From Acidithiobacillus ferridurans (lineage in GTDB: Bacteria > Pseudomonadota > Gammaproteobacteria > Acidithiobacillales > Acidithiobacillaceae): a stretch of DNA of 64,000 nucleotides. Made by a program: the position numbers and the translations under genes. Numbering within the stretch: the stretch's first letter is position 1; each line of letters opens with the position of its first letter. The notes under the pieces were generated by a model. That model saw only the letters and a program-made list of their open reading frames with translations, did no database searches and was not told the origin of the DNA. The stretch covers positions 744,001-808,000 of the forward strand of contig NZ_AP018795.1 in assembly GCF_003966655.1 (NCBI RefSeq). Direction: 5' to 3'. Below are positions 26,529 to 37,234 of this stretch, one piece after another.

Positions 26529-28235
26529 ATGCCCCCGGCGCGTGCGCTTCATGTCATTTTCTGCTGGCACATGCACCAGCCCGATTACCGCGATGCCGAT
26601 GGCTTCTACGCCCTGCCGTGGACCTACCTGCATGCCTGCAAGGACTACGCGGATATGGTGGCACATTATGAGGAGAACCCCCTCGCCCGGGGAGTGTTCA
26701 ACTTCGTGCCGATATTGATCGAGCAGTTGGAGGACTATACCGCGCAGTTCCGGAGTGGGCAGTTTCGCGATCCGCTACTGATTGCGCTAGCCACGGGAGA
26801 CCTCAAGACACTGCCCAACGAACGGCGGCATTTCCTTCTGGAGCAATGTTTTCGCCTCGACCACGAGCACATGCTCACCCCCTTCCCGCCCTATCGTCGC
26901 CTATATGAGATTTACCAGCTCATGCTGGAGGACGTTAAGGAGATGGCGGATTATCTCTCGGTACAATACATCGCGGACCTTCTGGTCTGGTACCACCTGG
27001 CCTGGACCGGGGAAACCGTGCGCCGCGGCAGTCCCTTTCTCCAGTCACTGTTCGCCAAAGGCCATGCTTTCAGCCAGGAAGACCGCCGGCAACTGGTGGC
27101 GTTTCTCGGCGAACTCATCGCCGGCCTGATTCCCCGCTATCGCGCCTTGGCGGAAGCGGGGCGTATCGAAATTTCCACCACCCCCTACTACCACCCCATC
27201 GGCCCCCTGCTGCTCGACTTTGCGGCAGCGCACGAGGCGGTGGCGGACGCGCCGTTGCCGGACTGTCCGGTCTACCCCGGCGGCGCCGAGCGTGCCCGCT
27301 GGCACATCGACCGGGCGCAGCATAGCCATCCCCGGCATTTCGGGGTACCGGCGCAGGGTATGTGGCCAGCAGAAGGAGGGGTCTCCGCCGCCTTTGTCGA
27401 AATGATGGGCAGCGCCGGCGTGCGCTGGACGGCCTCCGGTGAAGGCATATTGGCCCACAGCCTGCTGCTCGGCAACGACGACAACGGTCCCCGCGGCCGG
27501 GCGGAATACCTGTACCGCCCCTACCGACTGCAGGGGCAGGGTCCTGTGATCTTCTTCCGTGACGATGCCCTCTCCGACATCATTGGCTTCGATTACAAAA
27601 CCTGGTTCGGCCACGATGCGGTCACGGACTTCATCCACAAACTGGAGGCGATCTGGCGGCAGACGGAACATGAGGAAAACCCCGTTGTCAGCATCATTCT
27701 GGATGGCGAGAACGCCTGGGAATACTATCCCTACAATGGCTATTACTTTCTCTCCGAGCTTTATAAATCCCTGGCCAATCACCCCCACATCCAGATGTGC
27801 ACCTTCAGCGACTTCGTCAGCCACCATGCCGACGGTATCCAGAGCATACCCCATCTGGCGGCGGGGAGCTGGGTCTACGGCAGCTTCAGCACCTGGATCG
27901 GCGAGGCTGCCAAAAACCGTGCATGGGATCTGCTCTGCGCCGCCAAACAGGATGTGGATCAGCATATCGGGCAATTTCCTGCGGAGCAGCAGGCTCTCAT
28001 CCTCGAACAGCTCGGGCGCTGTGAGGGCTCCGACTGGTTCTGGTGGCTGGGTGATTACAATCCCTCGGACTCGGTCCGCGATTTCGATCATCTATACCGC
28101 CTCAACCTCCGCAAGCTCTACACCCTGATGCAAATCCCCGCCCCCGACAACCTCAGCGAGCCCATCAGCCACGGCGGCGGCGCGGCGGAGGCCGGTGGTA
28201 CCATGCGCCGTACCCACACCAAGGACCCCGAATGA
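26529..28235 (+). CDS. GH57 glycoside hydrolase (alpha-amylase type)
   Basis: A 568-residue enzyme of family GH57, starting LHVIFCWHMHQPDYRD (motif 1, H-x-H-Q-P). The probable nucleophile is Glu282 in GMWPAEGGVS and the acid Asp is one of those in FFRDDALSDIIGF (about 345-350). It acts on alpha-1,4-glucans inside the cell, since no signal peptide is present. It follows glgC by five bases and overlaps the next GH57 gene by four (ATGA), so the two are made together. Precise activity (amylase, transferase or debranching) cannot be fixed from sequence. Confidence 0.87.
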   Translation: MPPARALHVIFCWHMHQPDYRDADGFYALPWTYLHACKDYADMVAHYEENPLARGVFNFVPILIEQLEDYTAQFRSGQFRDPLLIALATGDLKTLPNERRHFLLEQCFRLDHEHMLTPFPPYRRLYEIYQLMLEDVKEMADYLSVQYIADLLVWYHLAWTGETVRRGSPFLQSLFAKGHAFSQEDRRQLVAFLGELIAGLIPRYRALAEAGRIEISTTPYYHPIGPLLLDFAAAHEAVADAPLPDCPVYPGGAERARWHIDRAQHSHPRHFGVPAQGMWPAEGGVSAAFVEMMGSAGVRWTASGEGILAHSLLLGNDDNGPRGRAEYLYRPYRLQGQGPVIFFRDDALSDIIGFDYKTWFGHDAVTDFIHKLEAIWRQTEHEENPVVSIILDGENAWEYYPYNGYYFLSELYKSLANHPHIQMCTFSDFVSHHADGIQSIPHLAAGSWVYGSFSTWIGEAAKNRAWDLLCAAKQDVDQHIGQFPAEQQALILEQLGRCEGSDWFWWLGDYNPSDSVRDFDHLYRLNLRKLYTLMQIPAPDNLSEPISHGGGAAEAGGTMRRTHTKDPE

Positions 28236-30250
28236 TCCACAGCACCCCGCTCCTCTTGGGCGTCCATGCCCACCAGCCGGTCGGCAACTTCCCCCATGTC
28301 ATCGACGATGCCGTGGTCCGCTGCTATCACCCGTTTTTAGAGACGATGCACCGCTTTCCCGACTTTCCCTTCGCCATCCACATCAGCGGCTGGCTGCTCT
28401 CCTATCTGCTGGACCGGCACCCCCGAACCATCGTCCTGCTACAGGAGATGGTCAGCCGTCAGCAGGCGGAACTGGTGGGGGCCGGCGATACGGAACCGGT
28501 GCTCGCCGCCATCCCCCACCTGGACCGCGTCGCGCAACTGGAGGCCATGGCCGGGCGTCTGGAGAAGCACTTCGGACAGCGGCCGGTCGGGGCATGGCTC
28601 ACGGAACGGGTCTGGGACCCCAGCGTCGTGCCGGCACTCCACGAAGCCGGAGTAAAATATGTCATGGTGGACGACTACCACTTCCTCTGCGCCGGCGCAG
28701 CAAGAGAGCAACTCGGTGGTTTCCACCGCACCGAGGAGAACGGCCAATGTATCGATGTCTTTCCGATTTCCGAAGATCTGCGTTATCGCCTGCCCTTTTC
28801 CGAAGCGGCCACCACCGTTGCCCACATAGAGGGCATCTCTGAACAGCATCCGGACAGCGCCGGCATTTACTTCGACGATATCGAAAAGTTTGGTCTCTGG
28901 CCGGAAACCTATAGCTGGGTCTATGAGAAGGGCTGGCTGGAACAGTTTCTGCGCGGCGTCCTCGATTCATCCCATATCCAGCCCATGCACTACCGGGATT
29001 ATCTCGCAGTAAACCGGCCTCGGGGTGTGATCTACCTGCCGACGGTGTCCTACAGCGAGATGAACGAATGGACGCTGGCTCCCAAGGCGGCCCGCTGCTA
29101 TGCCGCCTTCCTGGAGCAGGAAAAAACGGCGGGCCGACTCGACAACCGCAAGGCATTCATCCGCGGAGGCATCTGGAAGAACTTTCTGACCCGTTATCCG
29201 GAGTCCAACTGGATGCATAAACGCATGCTGCAGCTATCTCGGCGCTTCCATGCCCTGCCTGGGCGCCAGCAGAGCAAAGCCCTGCGCGCAGACCTACACG
29301 AAGCCCAGGCCAATGATGCCTACTGGCATGGCCTGTTTGGCGGTATCTACCTCCCGCATCTGCGCCGCGCGGTGTTTAACGCCATCGTGCGCCTGGAGGC
29401 TGGGCTCGATCAGCTCCAGCCCCGTCCGGAACTGGAGCGCATGGATCTGGATATGGATGGCAGCGATGAACTGCTCTATCACAATCACGCCCTGCAGATC
29501 ATCATCCGCCCCGAATCCGGCGCCGCCGTCACCGAGTGGGATTGCTACGGGTTGCAGCATAATCTGGGAGACACCCTTGCCCGCCGCGATGAAGCCTACT
29601 ACGACAAGATCCGCAACGGCGCCGTCAGCCCGAAACACACTGGTGAAGGCATCACTTCCGCCCATGACCGTGTCGCCTTCAAGGCAGAAATCGGCCCGGA
29701 CGATCTGACTCCGGATGCCTCTCCCTGCCACAGCTTTCAGGATTGGCTCGATGACGATGCCGTCAGCTACGGTGAGCACTCCCTGCAACAATCGCCCCAT
29801 TTTTCCGGAGGGGTCGCCGATGCCTGGGCGGTCAGCAAACGTTACACCCTGACAGACAACCGCCTCACCGTAAATTATCGCGTCGAGTCGGCCCGCAAGG
29901 GCGCGGAATCTCATCGTTTCAGCACCCGGCTCTTTCTGGCGATGCCCAGTTGTGACGGCCCGGCGGGACAGTTCTTTGCCAACGGCCGTTCTCAGGGCGG
30001 CTTTGGCAGCCCCATCGAGGGCGAAGCGACGAGTGAAATCGTGCTGGAGGATGCAGTCATGGGCGGCAAAATCGTTCTGCGGTTCCATCCGCCCGTGCGC
30101 TGGCAAGGTGCGCCCCACCTGACGGTATCGCAGTCGGAGGCAGGATTCGAAAAAATCATGCAGGCCTTGCGCCTGGATCTGGAATGGCCTGTGCAGATGG
30201 GCAAGGCCCATGTCATAGAGGTACAGACGGAGGTTGTTCCCCATGGCTGA
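28232..30250 (+). CDS. GH57 4-alpha-glucanotransferase/amylase
   Basis: A 672-residue GH57 protein of the Thermococcus litoralis 4-alpha-glucanotransferase type. The N-terminus LLLGVHAHQPVGNFPHV holds motif 1; the nucleophile is Glu125 in AWLTERVWDP and the acid is Asp215 or Asp216 in IYFDDIEKFG, close to positions 123 and 214 of the archaeal enzyme. The C-terminal 300 residues form the accessory beta domains of DUF1925/DUF1926 type. Cytosolic. Probably remodels maltodextrins released from glycogen. Its end overlaps the glucokinase start by eight bases. Confidence 0.88.
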   Translation: MIHSTPLLLGVHAHQPVGNFPHVIDDAVVRCYHPFLETMHRFPDFPFAIHISGWLLSYLLDRHPRTIVLLQEMVSRQQAELVGAGDTEPVLAAIPHLDRVAQLEAMAGRLEKHFGQRPVGAWLTERVWDPSVVPALHEAGVKYVMVDDYHFLCAGAAREQLGGFHRTEENGQCIDVFPISEDLRYRLPFSEAATTVAHIEGISEQHPDSAGIYFDDIEKFGLWPETYSWVYEKGWLEQFLRGVLDSSHIQPMHYRDYLAVNRPRGVIYLPTVSYSEMNEWTLAPKAARCYAAFLEQEKTAGRLDNRKAFIRGGIWKNFLTRYPESNWMHKRMLQLSRRFHALPGRQQSKALRADLHEAQANDAYWHGLFGGIYLPHLRRAVFNAIVRLEAGLDQLQPRPELERMDLDMDGSDELLYHNHALQIIIRPESGAAVTEWDCYGLQHNLGDTLARRDEAYYDKIRNGAVSPKHTGEGITSAHDRVAFKAEIGPDDLTPDASPCHSFQDWLDDDAVSYGEHSLQQSPHFSGGVADAWAVSKRYTLTDNRLTVNYRVESARKGAESHRFSTRLFLAMPSCDGPAGQFFANGRSQGGFGSPIEGEATSEIVLEDAVMGGKIVLRFHPPVRWQGAPHLTVSQSEAGFEKIMQALRLDLEWPVQMGKAHVIEVQTEVVPHG

Positions 30251-31190
30251 GGGCCTGACCATCGGCATCGATGTGGGCGGCACCAACCTGCGTTTCGGCG
30301 TCTTTCGCGGTAACGAACTGGTGGACTCCACCCGCAGTGAAGTGGATTTGCGCGAGAAGTGCCGCCAGGCGCCGGACCCGGAGGGCGCAGCAGCGCTGGT
30401 CACCACCCTCCTGACCGAAGGCATCGCCGACCTGCGTCGACATCATCCCGATATTGCGCGAGTCGGTATTGCTTTCCCGGGATTTATCAACGATGACGGC
30501 GTATTGCTGCAATCCCCCAACATTCCGCAACTGCTTCACTTCGATCTGCAAACCGCCATCGGCGCGTCCTGCCAACTCCCCGTCCTCGTCGAAAACGACG
30601 CCAACGCTGCGGGCTATGGTGAATTCTGGGAGGAGCGGCAGGAGCACCCGGAACTGCAAAATCTGCTCTACGTCGGCCTCGGCACGGGAGTCGGCGGCGG
30701 CTGGATTCATCAGAGCCGACCTTGGCGGGGGGACCACGGCAGCGCCATGGAAATCGGTCATATCATCGTGGTGCCCGGCGGGCGGCGCTGCGGTTGTGGC
30801 AATCAGGGCTGTCTGGAACAGTACGCCTCGGCGCGCGGGGTGCAATCCAGCTATGTGGAAATGACCGGCACAGCCCCGGACGCCATGGTCATTGCCCAGA
30901 TGGCGGGCGATGGCCACAGTGAAGCCGCCAGCGCCTTTCGGATGGCTGGTGGCTATCTGGGACAGGTGCTAGCCCATATCCTCAAGGTAACCGATGTCGC
31001 GGTGGTGCGGATCGGCGGCGGCATGAGCGCCGCATGGGACCGCTTCGCCCCGGACATGCTGCAACGACTCGACGCGGATATGATTCCCGCGTTGCGCGGT
31101 AACGTCGAAGTGAAACGTGGCAATGACGACGACCTCGCCGGCATGCGCGGGGCCGCGCTGCTCGCCGATCAAGAGCTTCTCCACAACTGA
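30243..31190 (+). CDS. ROK-family glucokinase
   Basis: A 315-residue sugar kinase. From MAEGLTIGIDVGGTNLRFG (phosphate-1 motif) it carries the ROK zinc-binding signature CGCGNQGCLEQYAS and the preceding His of GHIIVVPGG. Substrate is most likely glucose, given the glycogen-degrading neighbours; N-acetylmannosamine or fructose kinases share the fold. It would feed free glucose back to glucose-6-phosphate. Overlaps the GH57 gene upstream by eight bases and murI by one (TGATG). Confidence 0.9.
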   Translation: MAEGLTIGIDVGGTNLRFGVFRGNELVDSTRSEVDLREKCRQAPDPEGAAALVTTLLTEGIADLRRHHPDIARVGIAFPGFINDDGVLLQSPNIPQLLHFDLQTAIGASCQLPVLVENDANAAGYGEFWEERQEHPELQNLLYVGLGTGVGGGWIHQSRPWRGDHGSAMEIGHIIVVPGGRRCGCGNQGCLEQYASARGVQSSYVEMTGTAPDAMVIAQMAGDGHSEAASAFRMAGGYLGQVLAHILKVTDVAVVRIGGGMSAAWDRFAPDMLQRLDADMIPALRGNVEVKRGNDDDLAGMRGAALLADQELLHN

Positions 31191-31999
31191 TGCGCATCGG
31201 CATATTCGACTCGGGTATCGGCGGTCTCAGCACGCTGCTCAGTTGCCTGCGCTACCTGCCTGACGCGCATTATCTTTTCTATGGCGACAGCGCCCACGCG
31301 CCCTACGGCGACAAAAGCCCTGCGCAGGTGCGGGAGTGGACGGAGGCAGCCTATGCCTGGTTCATCGCCGCTGGCGTGGACGCGGTGGTGCTCGCCTGCA
31401 ATACCGCCACCAGCGCCGCCGTCGCACCGTTACGCGAGCGCGCCGACGTCCCCATCATCGGCATCGAACCCGCCATCAAGAAGGCGCTCGAAGATCACCC
31501 GCAGGGCGAAATATTACTCCTGGCCACCGCCGTTACCGTCAGCGGCGTCAAACTGCAAGAACTGTTGGGTCGTCTCGAAGGCGGCCCGGAGCGGGTCCGC
31601 CCCCTCGCCTGTTCCGGCCTCGCCGAAATTGTCGAAACACAGGATGCACAGTGGCGCGAACGCGCCAGCCGCTATCTGCAAGCGCAGGTCCGGCCAGCGC
31701 AACAACAGGATACACGGGCCGTTGTCCTGGGCTGTACCCATTACTGCTGGATCGACGACCTGATACGCGATGTTCTCGGCGGCGACATTGCGGTTGTCGA
31801 TGGCAATGATGGGGTGGCCCGTCAACTGTGTCACCGCCTGGACATCCCCACCGAGACGGGTGTAATGCCCCCACTACCAGGCCATGCGCGGATATCCCTG
31901 CACTTCACCAGCGACAACGACGTAAAAAGCCACCTGGCTCGCCAACTTTTGGCCGCCAGCGGGGTGCGCATGGATTCGCAGCCCGATTCGCCCCTCTGA
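31190..31999 (+). CDS. murI: Glutamate racemase
   Basis: A 269-residue cofactor-independent racemase supplying D-glutamate for peptidoglycan. The two catalytic Cys are in VVLACNTATSAAV and VVLGCTHYCW, and the N-terminal IGIFDSGIGGLSTL and FYGDSAHAPYG are typical. It is the last gene of the glgC run, an unusual partner for glycogen genes, and shares one base with the glucokinase stop. Convergent with the DUF445 gene 12 bases on. Confidence 0.95.
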   Translation: MRIGIFDSGIGGLSTLLSCLRYLPDAHYLFYGDSAHAPYGDKSPAQVREWTEAAYAWFIAAGVDAVVLACNTATSAAVAPLRERADVPIIGIEPAIKKALEDHPQGEILLLATAVTVSGVKLQELLGRLEGGPERVRPLACSGLAEIVETQDAQWRERASRYLQAQVRPAQQQDTRAVVLGCTHYCWIDDLIRDVLGGDIAVVDGNDGVARQLCHRLDIPTETGVMPPLPGHARISLHFTSDNDVKSHLARQLLAASGVRMDSQPDSPL

Positions 32000-32011
32000 C
32001 CCATAGGGAGG

Positions 32012-33304
32012 CTATATCAGCAACGGCACCACCAGAGCCAGGGCATGAATGGCAATACCGATCATTCCGCCCACCAGCGTCCCGTTGACGCGAATATACT
32101 GCAGATCCGTACCCACCCCTTCCTCCAGGAGGCGGACCATATCCTTATCCGGCCAGGCATGTATCGTCGCTTCGATATGCTGGGCCAGACCATCGCGCAG
32201 GGCAGGCGCCAAACGACGGGCGCTGTCCTCCAGGTAGCCATTGAGCGCATCCCGCAATGCCGGTTGCTCGCCCAGGAAAAGGCCCAGTTGCTGGGACAGA
32301 CGCTGCACCTGCCTCTGTAACCGGGAATCCGGGCGCTGCAGGTCCGTTTCCAGCCAGGAGCGCAGATCGCCGAGTAGGCCATCCACATAGGCCTGCGCCG
32401 CCGGATGAGTGATCAGACCATGCTGCCAGCGCTGCACCCGCGCCTGGAAGGCGGCATCTGTCTGCAAGCGCAGAATGGCATCCTGCATCCATCGGTCAAA
32501 AGCCAGGCGGCGCGGATGCTCCGGGTCATCCGCGATTTCCTGCAACAACTGATGCGCCGCCTTCACCAAATTGCGGGCCAGATTCTCACTTAGCGTGGCC
32601 GGGTCCATGACGGCCCCCATCCACGCGAACAGGGTCGGATAGGCGCGCTCGAGCATCGCCCCGATCTGATCCGCCAGCAGGCTTTGGGTATCTTCACCAT
32701 CCAGCCAGCGACGCAGGCGCTGAATGCCGTCGTCGAGCAGAGTCTGGTGGCGGTGGTCTTCGGTCAGCAGCGCCAGAATACTCCCCACCCAGCGCGCACC
32801 GTCCATGCCCTGCAGTTGCCGCCCCAACGCAGCACGCAGGGCGGTGCGCAATTCGCGGTCGTCACTGAGGGCCAACCCTTGTTGGAACAAGACCGTCATC
32901 TGCCGGGCCAGCAGCGCGCTGTTTCCGGCATCACTCAGCCACTGCGCCAGCCAGGTGGCCGGATCGGCGCGTCGCAACAGGCGCACAATGGCCTCGGCCT
33001 CCAGAAAGTGATCGCGGATGAACTCCGCCAGTCGGCGTGCCAGACGCGCCTTGTTCCGCGGCAGGATCGCCGTGTGCGGAATGGGCAATCCCAGGGGATG
33101 CCGAAAGAGTGCGACCACCGCAAACCAGTCCGCCAAGGCGCCCACCATGGCCGCCTCCGCAAAGGCCCCCACCCAGGCCCAGGGTCCGGCAAAGTCATGT
33201 GCTGCCGCCACCAGAAACAGCGCCAGCGCCCCCAGCAACAAACCCAGCGCCCAGCGGCGCAGCAAACGTAGTCTTCGAGTCCGATCTGGTTTAGCGGCGG
33301 TCAC
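32012..33304 (-). CDS. DUF445-family membrane protein
   Basis: A 430-residue protein. I start at GTG 33304 because AGGAG lies five bases upstream; the longer frame has no such signal. Two hydrophobic segments lie near the N-terminus (about 15-60) with WVGAFAEAAMVGALADWFAV and then FRHPLGLPIPHTAILPRNKA, the signature of DUF445 (YjiN-like). A long helical domain follows, and the C-terminus ends in a hydrophobic helix (GGMIGIAIHALALVVPLLI). Function unknown; some relatives are reported in envelope or stress contexts. Confidence 0.85.
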   Translation of the reverse strand: MTAAKPDRTRRLRLLRRWALGLLLGALALFLVAAAHDFAGPWAWVGAFAEAAMVGALADWFAVVALFRHPLGLPIPHTAILPRNKARLARRLAEFIRDHFLEAEAIVRLLRRADPATWLAQWLSDAGNSALLARQMTVLFQQGLALSDDRELRTALRAALGRQLQGMDGARWVGSILALLTEDHRHQTLLDDGIQRLRRWLDGEDTQSLLADQIGAMLERAYPTLFAWMGAVMDPATLSENLARNLVKAAHQLLQEIADDPEHPRRLAFDRWMQDAILRLQTDAAFQARVQRWQHGLITHPAAQAYVDGLLGDLRSWLETDLQRPDSRLQRQVQRLSQQLGLFLGEQPALRDALNGYLEDSARRLAPALRDGLAQHIEATIHAWPDKDMVRLLEEGVGTDLQYIRVNGTLVGGMIGIAIHALALVVPLLI

Positions 33305-33472
33305 GACAGCTCCTGTAGGTAAGGGCGGGCACGGGCGCATCCCCGGGATGTCTGGCCTGGAGTTTAGCAGAAGGCAGCGCATGCCCGGTAAAAGCGCGGC
33401 AAGGGCTTGAAGCGCGGACAGCGCCGGTCGTAGTATGGGCAGGCGACAAGAGAAGTCCTACGAGGGGAGCAC

Positions 33473-33661
33473 ATGCGTCTGTTTTTAGCTATTTTTCTGC
33501 CATTTCTGGTATTTTTCACCATTGGCCGCCCGATTGCGGGGATTATTTGCCTGATTTTGCAGATCACGCTGATCGGCTGGGTGCCCGCGGCCATCTGGGC
33601 GGTGTATGCGCTGAGTCAGTACAAGACGGACAAGAAAATTGAAAGGGCGTTGGGGAGGTAA
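33473..33661 (+). CDS. YqaE/Pmp3-family small membrane protein
   Basis: A 62-residue proteolipid with two transmembrane helices: LFLAIFLPFLVFFTIGRPIA and ICLILQITLIGWVPAAIWA, followed by a basic tail. The G-W-(I/V)-P-(A/G)-x-I-W-A element is the Pmp3 hallmark. Members help maintain membrane potential under salt or low pH in yeast and plants; in an acidophile that would matter, but this is inference. Ribosome binding site GAGGGGAG lies four bases before the ATG. It may be monocistronic. Confidence 0.88.
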   Translation: MRLFLAIFLPFLVFFTIGRPIAGIICLILQITLIGWVPAAIWAVYALSQYKTDKKIERALGR

Positions 33662-33748
33662 GATCCTGAGAAGACTCATAAGCCGCACACGTAGTCGTCA
33701 GGAATTCATTCGGCATCTTTCTCTGACAAGAGGACCACTCAGACGGCG

Positions 33749-33770
33749 AAGCCCGCAACTCGGCGGGCTT
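33749..33770. terminator. Hairpin between the Pmp3-like gene and ssb (possible shared terminator)
   Basis: A perfect 8-bp stem, AAGCCCGC (33749-33756) and GCGGGCTT (33763-33770), with a 6-base loop lies between the convergent ends of the Pmp3-like gene and ssb. No T tract follows on either strand, so factor-independent termination is uncertain. Confidence 0.45.
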
Positions 33771-33804
33771 GGCGTCCATCGCAACACCCTACTCCAGGTA
33801 AACT

Positions 33805-34278
33805 CTAGAACGGAATATCATCATCAAAATCCTCCGCTGGCGCGGGCGGCATCTCATTCTTCCTCGCGCCCCCGGCACTGCTGCTGCCGCCACTCGGCCG
33901 GGACGGATCTTCCTCATCGAAGCTGGCCGCACCGCCGCCACCGCCCCCACGCGCGCCCACCAGTTGCAGACGGTCTCCCACGATCTCCGTGGTGTAACGC
34001 TCCTGCCCTTCCTTGTCGGTCCACTTGCGCGTCTGCAAGCGGCCTTCCACATAGGCCATGCTGCCCTTGCGCAGATATTCGCCGGCGATTTCCGCGGTGC
34101 GTCCGAAGAGCACGACGCGATGCCATTCGGTGCGCTCCTGCTTGTTGCCTTCCTTGTCCTTGAAGGTCTCGGAAGTCGCGATGCTGAAGTTCGCAATGGC
34201 GCCGCCACTGGGCTGATAACGCATCTCCGGGTCCCGTCCCAGATGCCCCAACAATATGACCTTGTTCACTCCCGCCAT
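33805..34278 (-). CDS. ssb: Single-stranded DNA-binding protein
   Basis: A 157-residue SSB. The OB fold (about 1-110) opens [17 protein letters not shown] and includes the basic/aromatic DNA-binding positions; a Gly-rich linker (about 110-145) follows and the acidic tip DFDDDIPF recruits partner proteins. Standard bacterial length. It is divergent from uvrA across 86 bases, the arrangement found in E. coli, where the interval carries SOS operators. I see no clear LexA box here. Confidence 0.98.
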   Translation of the reverse strand: MAGVNKVILLGHLGRDPEMRYQPSGGAIANFSIATSETFKDKEGNKQERTEWHRVVLFGRTAEIAGEYLRKGSMAYVEGRLQTRKWTDKEGQERYTTEIVGDRLQLVGARGGGGGGAASFDEEDPSRPSGGSSSAGGARKNEMPPAPAEDFDDDIPF

Positions 34279-34364
34279 CGTCTGATCTCCTTATGGTCAA
34301 GGGGACGGGTGTCCCCGAAAGCTTTATACTAACCCATTGTCCTAAAAAAGAGCATGTCGGCTGC

Positions 34365-37169
34365 ATGGAACACATCCACATCCGGGGCGCCCGCACCCAC
34401 AACCTCAAGAACATTTCCCTTACCTTACCGCGCGACCGCCTCATCGTCATCACCGGGCTGTCCGGATCGGGCAAGTCGTCGCTGGCCTTCGACACCCTCT
34501 ACGCCGAGGGTCAGCGCCGCTATGTGGAAAGCCTCTCGGCCTATGCCCGCCAGTTTCTCTCCCTCATGGGCAAGCCCGATGTGGATGCGATTGAGGGGCT
34601 CTCCCCGGCCATCGCCATAGAGCAGAAATCCACCTCCCATAACCCTCGCTCCACCGTCGGCACCGTCACCGAGATTCACGACTATCTGCGCCTGCTCTAC
34701 GCCCGTGCGGGTACCCCCTGGTGCTGCGGCGCGCCCATTCAGAGTCAGACCATCAGCCAGATGGTCGATCAGCTTCTGGCCCTGCCCGAAGGCGAAAAGC
34801 TCATGATCCTGGCGCCGGTGCTGCGTGATCGCAAAGGCAGCCACGAGGACATCATCGGCAGCCTGCGTGCCCGTGGTCTGATCCGCGCCCGGGTGGATGG
34901 TCAACTCCTCGAACTGGACGAAATCCCCGCGCTGGACAAGAAGCGCAAGCATCGCATCGAGGCCGTCATCGACCGGCTGGTGCTGCGCGACGATAGCGGG
35001 CCGCGCCTGGCCGAATCGCTGGAAACCGCCCTCAGCCTCGCTGAAGATCAGGCCATCGTCGTTCTCATGGGGCCACAGCATGTGGAAGAGCGACTATTTT
35101 CCGCCCACCATGCCTGCCCCAGTTGCGGACGCTCCTTTCCGCCTTTGGAGCCGCGCCTGTTCTCTTTCAACAATCCCGCCGGGGCCTGTCCGCGCTGCGA
35201 CGGTCTGGGCGAAATCACCTTTTTCGATCCCGACCTCATCGTCCCCAATCCGGAACTGAGCCTGCGTGATGGGGCTATCGCCGCCTGGACCAAGCGCCAT
35301 CAGGAGCACTACGCGCCCCTGCTCACGGCGCTGGCCGAGCACTTTCATTTTTCCCTGGACACCGCCTGGCAGGACCTGCCTTTCGACATCCGCGACCATA
35401 TCCTTCACGGCAGTGCCGAACGCATCACCGTCCAGCAAGGGGCACGCAGCCACAGGCTGAGCTTCGAGGGCGTCATCGGCGGGCTGGAACGCCGCCTGCG
35501 GGAAACCCAGTCCAACCTCATCCGCGAAGAAATCATGCGCTATATGGGCCGTCTGCGTTGCCCCGCCTGTAATGGCAGCCGCCTGCGCGAAGAGGCGCGC
35601 ATGGTCAGGGTTGGCCCGCTGGCCATTCAGGAAGCCTCTGCCCTCTCCATCCGTGACGCCCTACAACACTTCACCCATCTGCAACTGGAAGGGCAGGAAG
35701 CCCTCATCGCCGAGCGCATCCTCAAGGAAATCGGCAGCCGTCTGACGTTTCTGGTGGATGTCGGCCTCGACTACCTCAGCCTCGACCGCTCCGCCGAAAC
35801 GCTCTCCGGTGGTGAAGCGCAGCGCATCCGTCTCGCCTCGCAGATCGGAGCCGGGCTGGTGGGCGTGATGTACGTCCTCGACGAACCCTCCATTGGCCTG
35901 CACCAGCGCGACAATGACCGGCTCCTCGGCACCCTCAAGCATCTGCGCGATCTCGGCAATACCGTCATCGTCGTCGAACACGATGAAGACGCTATCCGCG
36001 CCGCCGATTATGTGGTGGACATGGGTCCCGGCGCCGGCACCCACGGCGGCGAAGTCATCGCCCAAGGTACACCGGAAGAAATCTGCACCAATCCCAACTC
36101 CCTCACCGGCCGCTATCTGACCGGCGATCTGTGCATCGCCGTCCCCGGACGGCGTCGCACCAATATCAGCCAGCGCTGGCTGGAAGTGCAGGGCGCCACC
36201 GGCAACAATCTCCAGTCGGTGGACGTGCGCATTCCCATCGGCCTCTTCACCTGTATCACCGGGGTCAGCGGTTCCGGTAAATCGACCCTCATCAACGACA
36301 CCCTCTACCCCGCCTGCGCCCGCGTGCTCATGGGCAGCAGCCAGAGTCCTGCGCCCCACAGGCAGATACGCGGCCTGGAAGAACTGGACAAGGTCATCGC
36401 CATCGACCAGAGCCCCATCGGCCGCACCCCGCGCAGCAACCCGGCCACCTACACAGGCCTCTTCACCCCGATCCGCGAATTGTTCGCCGCGACCAGCGAA
36501 GCCCGTACCCGCGGCTACAATCCCGGCCGTTTCAGCTTCAACGTCAAGGGCGGGCGCTGTGAAGCCTGCGAGGGCGACGGCGTCATTCGGGTGGAAATGC
36601 ACTTTCTGCCGGATATTTATGTACCCTGCGACGTCTGCGGCGGCAAGCGCTACAAGCGCGAGACCCTGGATGTGCATTACAAGGGCAAAAGCATCCACGA
36701 CGTCCTGGAGATGACCGTGGAGGAGGCGCGGGCCTTTTTTGACCCCGTCCCCGCCATCGCCCGCAAATTGCAGACCCTGCTGGATGTGGGACTTGGTTAC
36801 CTGCGTCTGGGCCAGTCGGCCACCACCCTCTCCGGCGGCGAAGCGCAGCGCGTCAAGCTCTCCCGGGAACTCTCCCGTCGCGACACCGGACGGACCCTCT
36901 ACATCCTTGACGAACCCACCACCGGCCTGCACTTTCATGACATCGCCCTGCTCCTGGAGGTACTGCAGAAGCTGGCCGATGCGGGCAACACCATCGTCGT
37001 TATCGAACACAATCTGGACGTCATCAAGACGGCAGACTGGGTCATCGATCTCGGCCCCGAAGGCGGCTCGGGCGGCGGCCAGATCATCGCCACCGGCACA
37101 CCGGACGAAGTGGCGCACAATCCCCTGTCCCACACCGGGCATTATCTGGCGCGACATCTCGATCGTTGA
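34365..37169 (+). CDS. uvrA: UvrABC system protein A
   Basis: A 934-residue ATPase that recognises DNA damage for nucleotide excision repair. Start at [16 protein letters not shown] (34365). Two ABC modules: Walker [17 protein letters not shown] and [17 protein letters not shown], with signatures [16 protein letters not shown] and [16 protein letters not shown]. Zinc-finger pairs are CPSC...CPRC (first module) and CEAC...CDVC (second). Length and all motifs are normal. Divergent from ssb. Confidence 0.98.
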   Translation: MEHIHIRGARTHNLKNISLTLPRDRLIVITGLSGSGKSSLAFDTLYAEGQRRYVESLSAYARQFLSLMGKPDVDAIEGLSPAIAIEQKSTSHNPRSTVGTVTEIHDYLRLLYARAGTPWCCGAPIQSQTISQMVDQLLALPEGEKLMILAPVLRDRKGSHEDIIGSLRARGLIRARVDGQLLELDEIPALDKKRKHRIEAVIDRLVLRDDSGPRLAESLETALSLAEDQAIVVLMGPQHVEERLFSAHHACPSCGRSFPPLEPRLFSFNNPAGACPRCDGLGEITFFDPDLIVPNPELSLRDGAIAAWTKRHQEHYAPLLTALAEHFHFSLDTAWQDLPFDIRDHILHGSAERITVQQGARSHRLSFEGVIGGLERRLRETQSNLIREEIMRYMGRLRCPACNGSRLREEARMVRVGPLAIQEASALSIRDALQHFTHLQLEGQEALIAERILKEIGSRLTFLVDVGLDYLSLDRSAETLSGGEAQRIRLASQIGAGLVGVMYVLDEPSIGLHQRDNDRLLGTLKHLRDLGNTVIVVEHDEDAIRAADYVVDMGPGAGTHGGEVIAQGTPEEICTNPNSLTGRYLTGDLCIAVPGRRRTNISQRWLEVQGATGNNLQSVDVRIPIGLFTCITGVSGSGKSTLINDTLYPACARVLMGSSQSPAPHRQIRGLEELDKVIAIDQSPIGRTPRSNPATYTGLFTPIRELFAATSEARTRGYNPGRFSFNVKGGRCEACEGDGVIRVEMHFLPDIYVPCDVCGGKRYKRETLDVHYKGKSIHDVLEMTVEEARAFFDPVPAIARKLQTLLDVGLGYLRLGQSATTLSGGEAQRVKLSRELSRRDTGRTLYILDEPTTGLHFHDIALLLEVLQKLADAGNTIVVIEHNLDVIKTADWVIDLGPEGGSGGGQIIATGTPDEVAHNPLSHTGHYLARHLDR

Positions 37170-37234
37170 GCTTTTTTGCACACCCGCAGCCAATATCGCA
37201 AAATAACCGGCAACCATTGACTGGAGTTCACCGC

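Noticed and set aside
34279-34364. LexA box between ssb and uvrA, as in E. coli
   Set aside because: I could not find a CTG-N10-CAG match of good quality.
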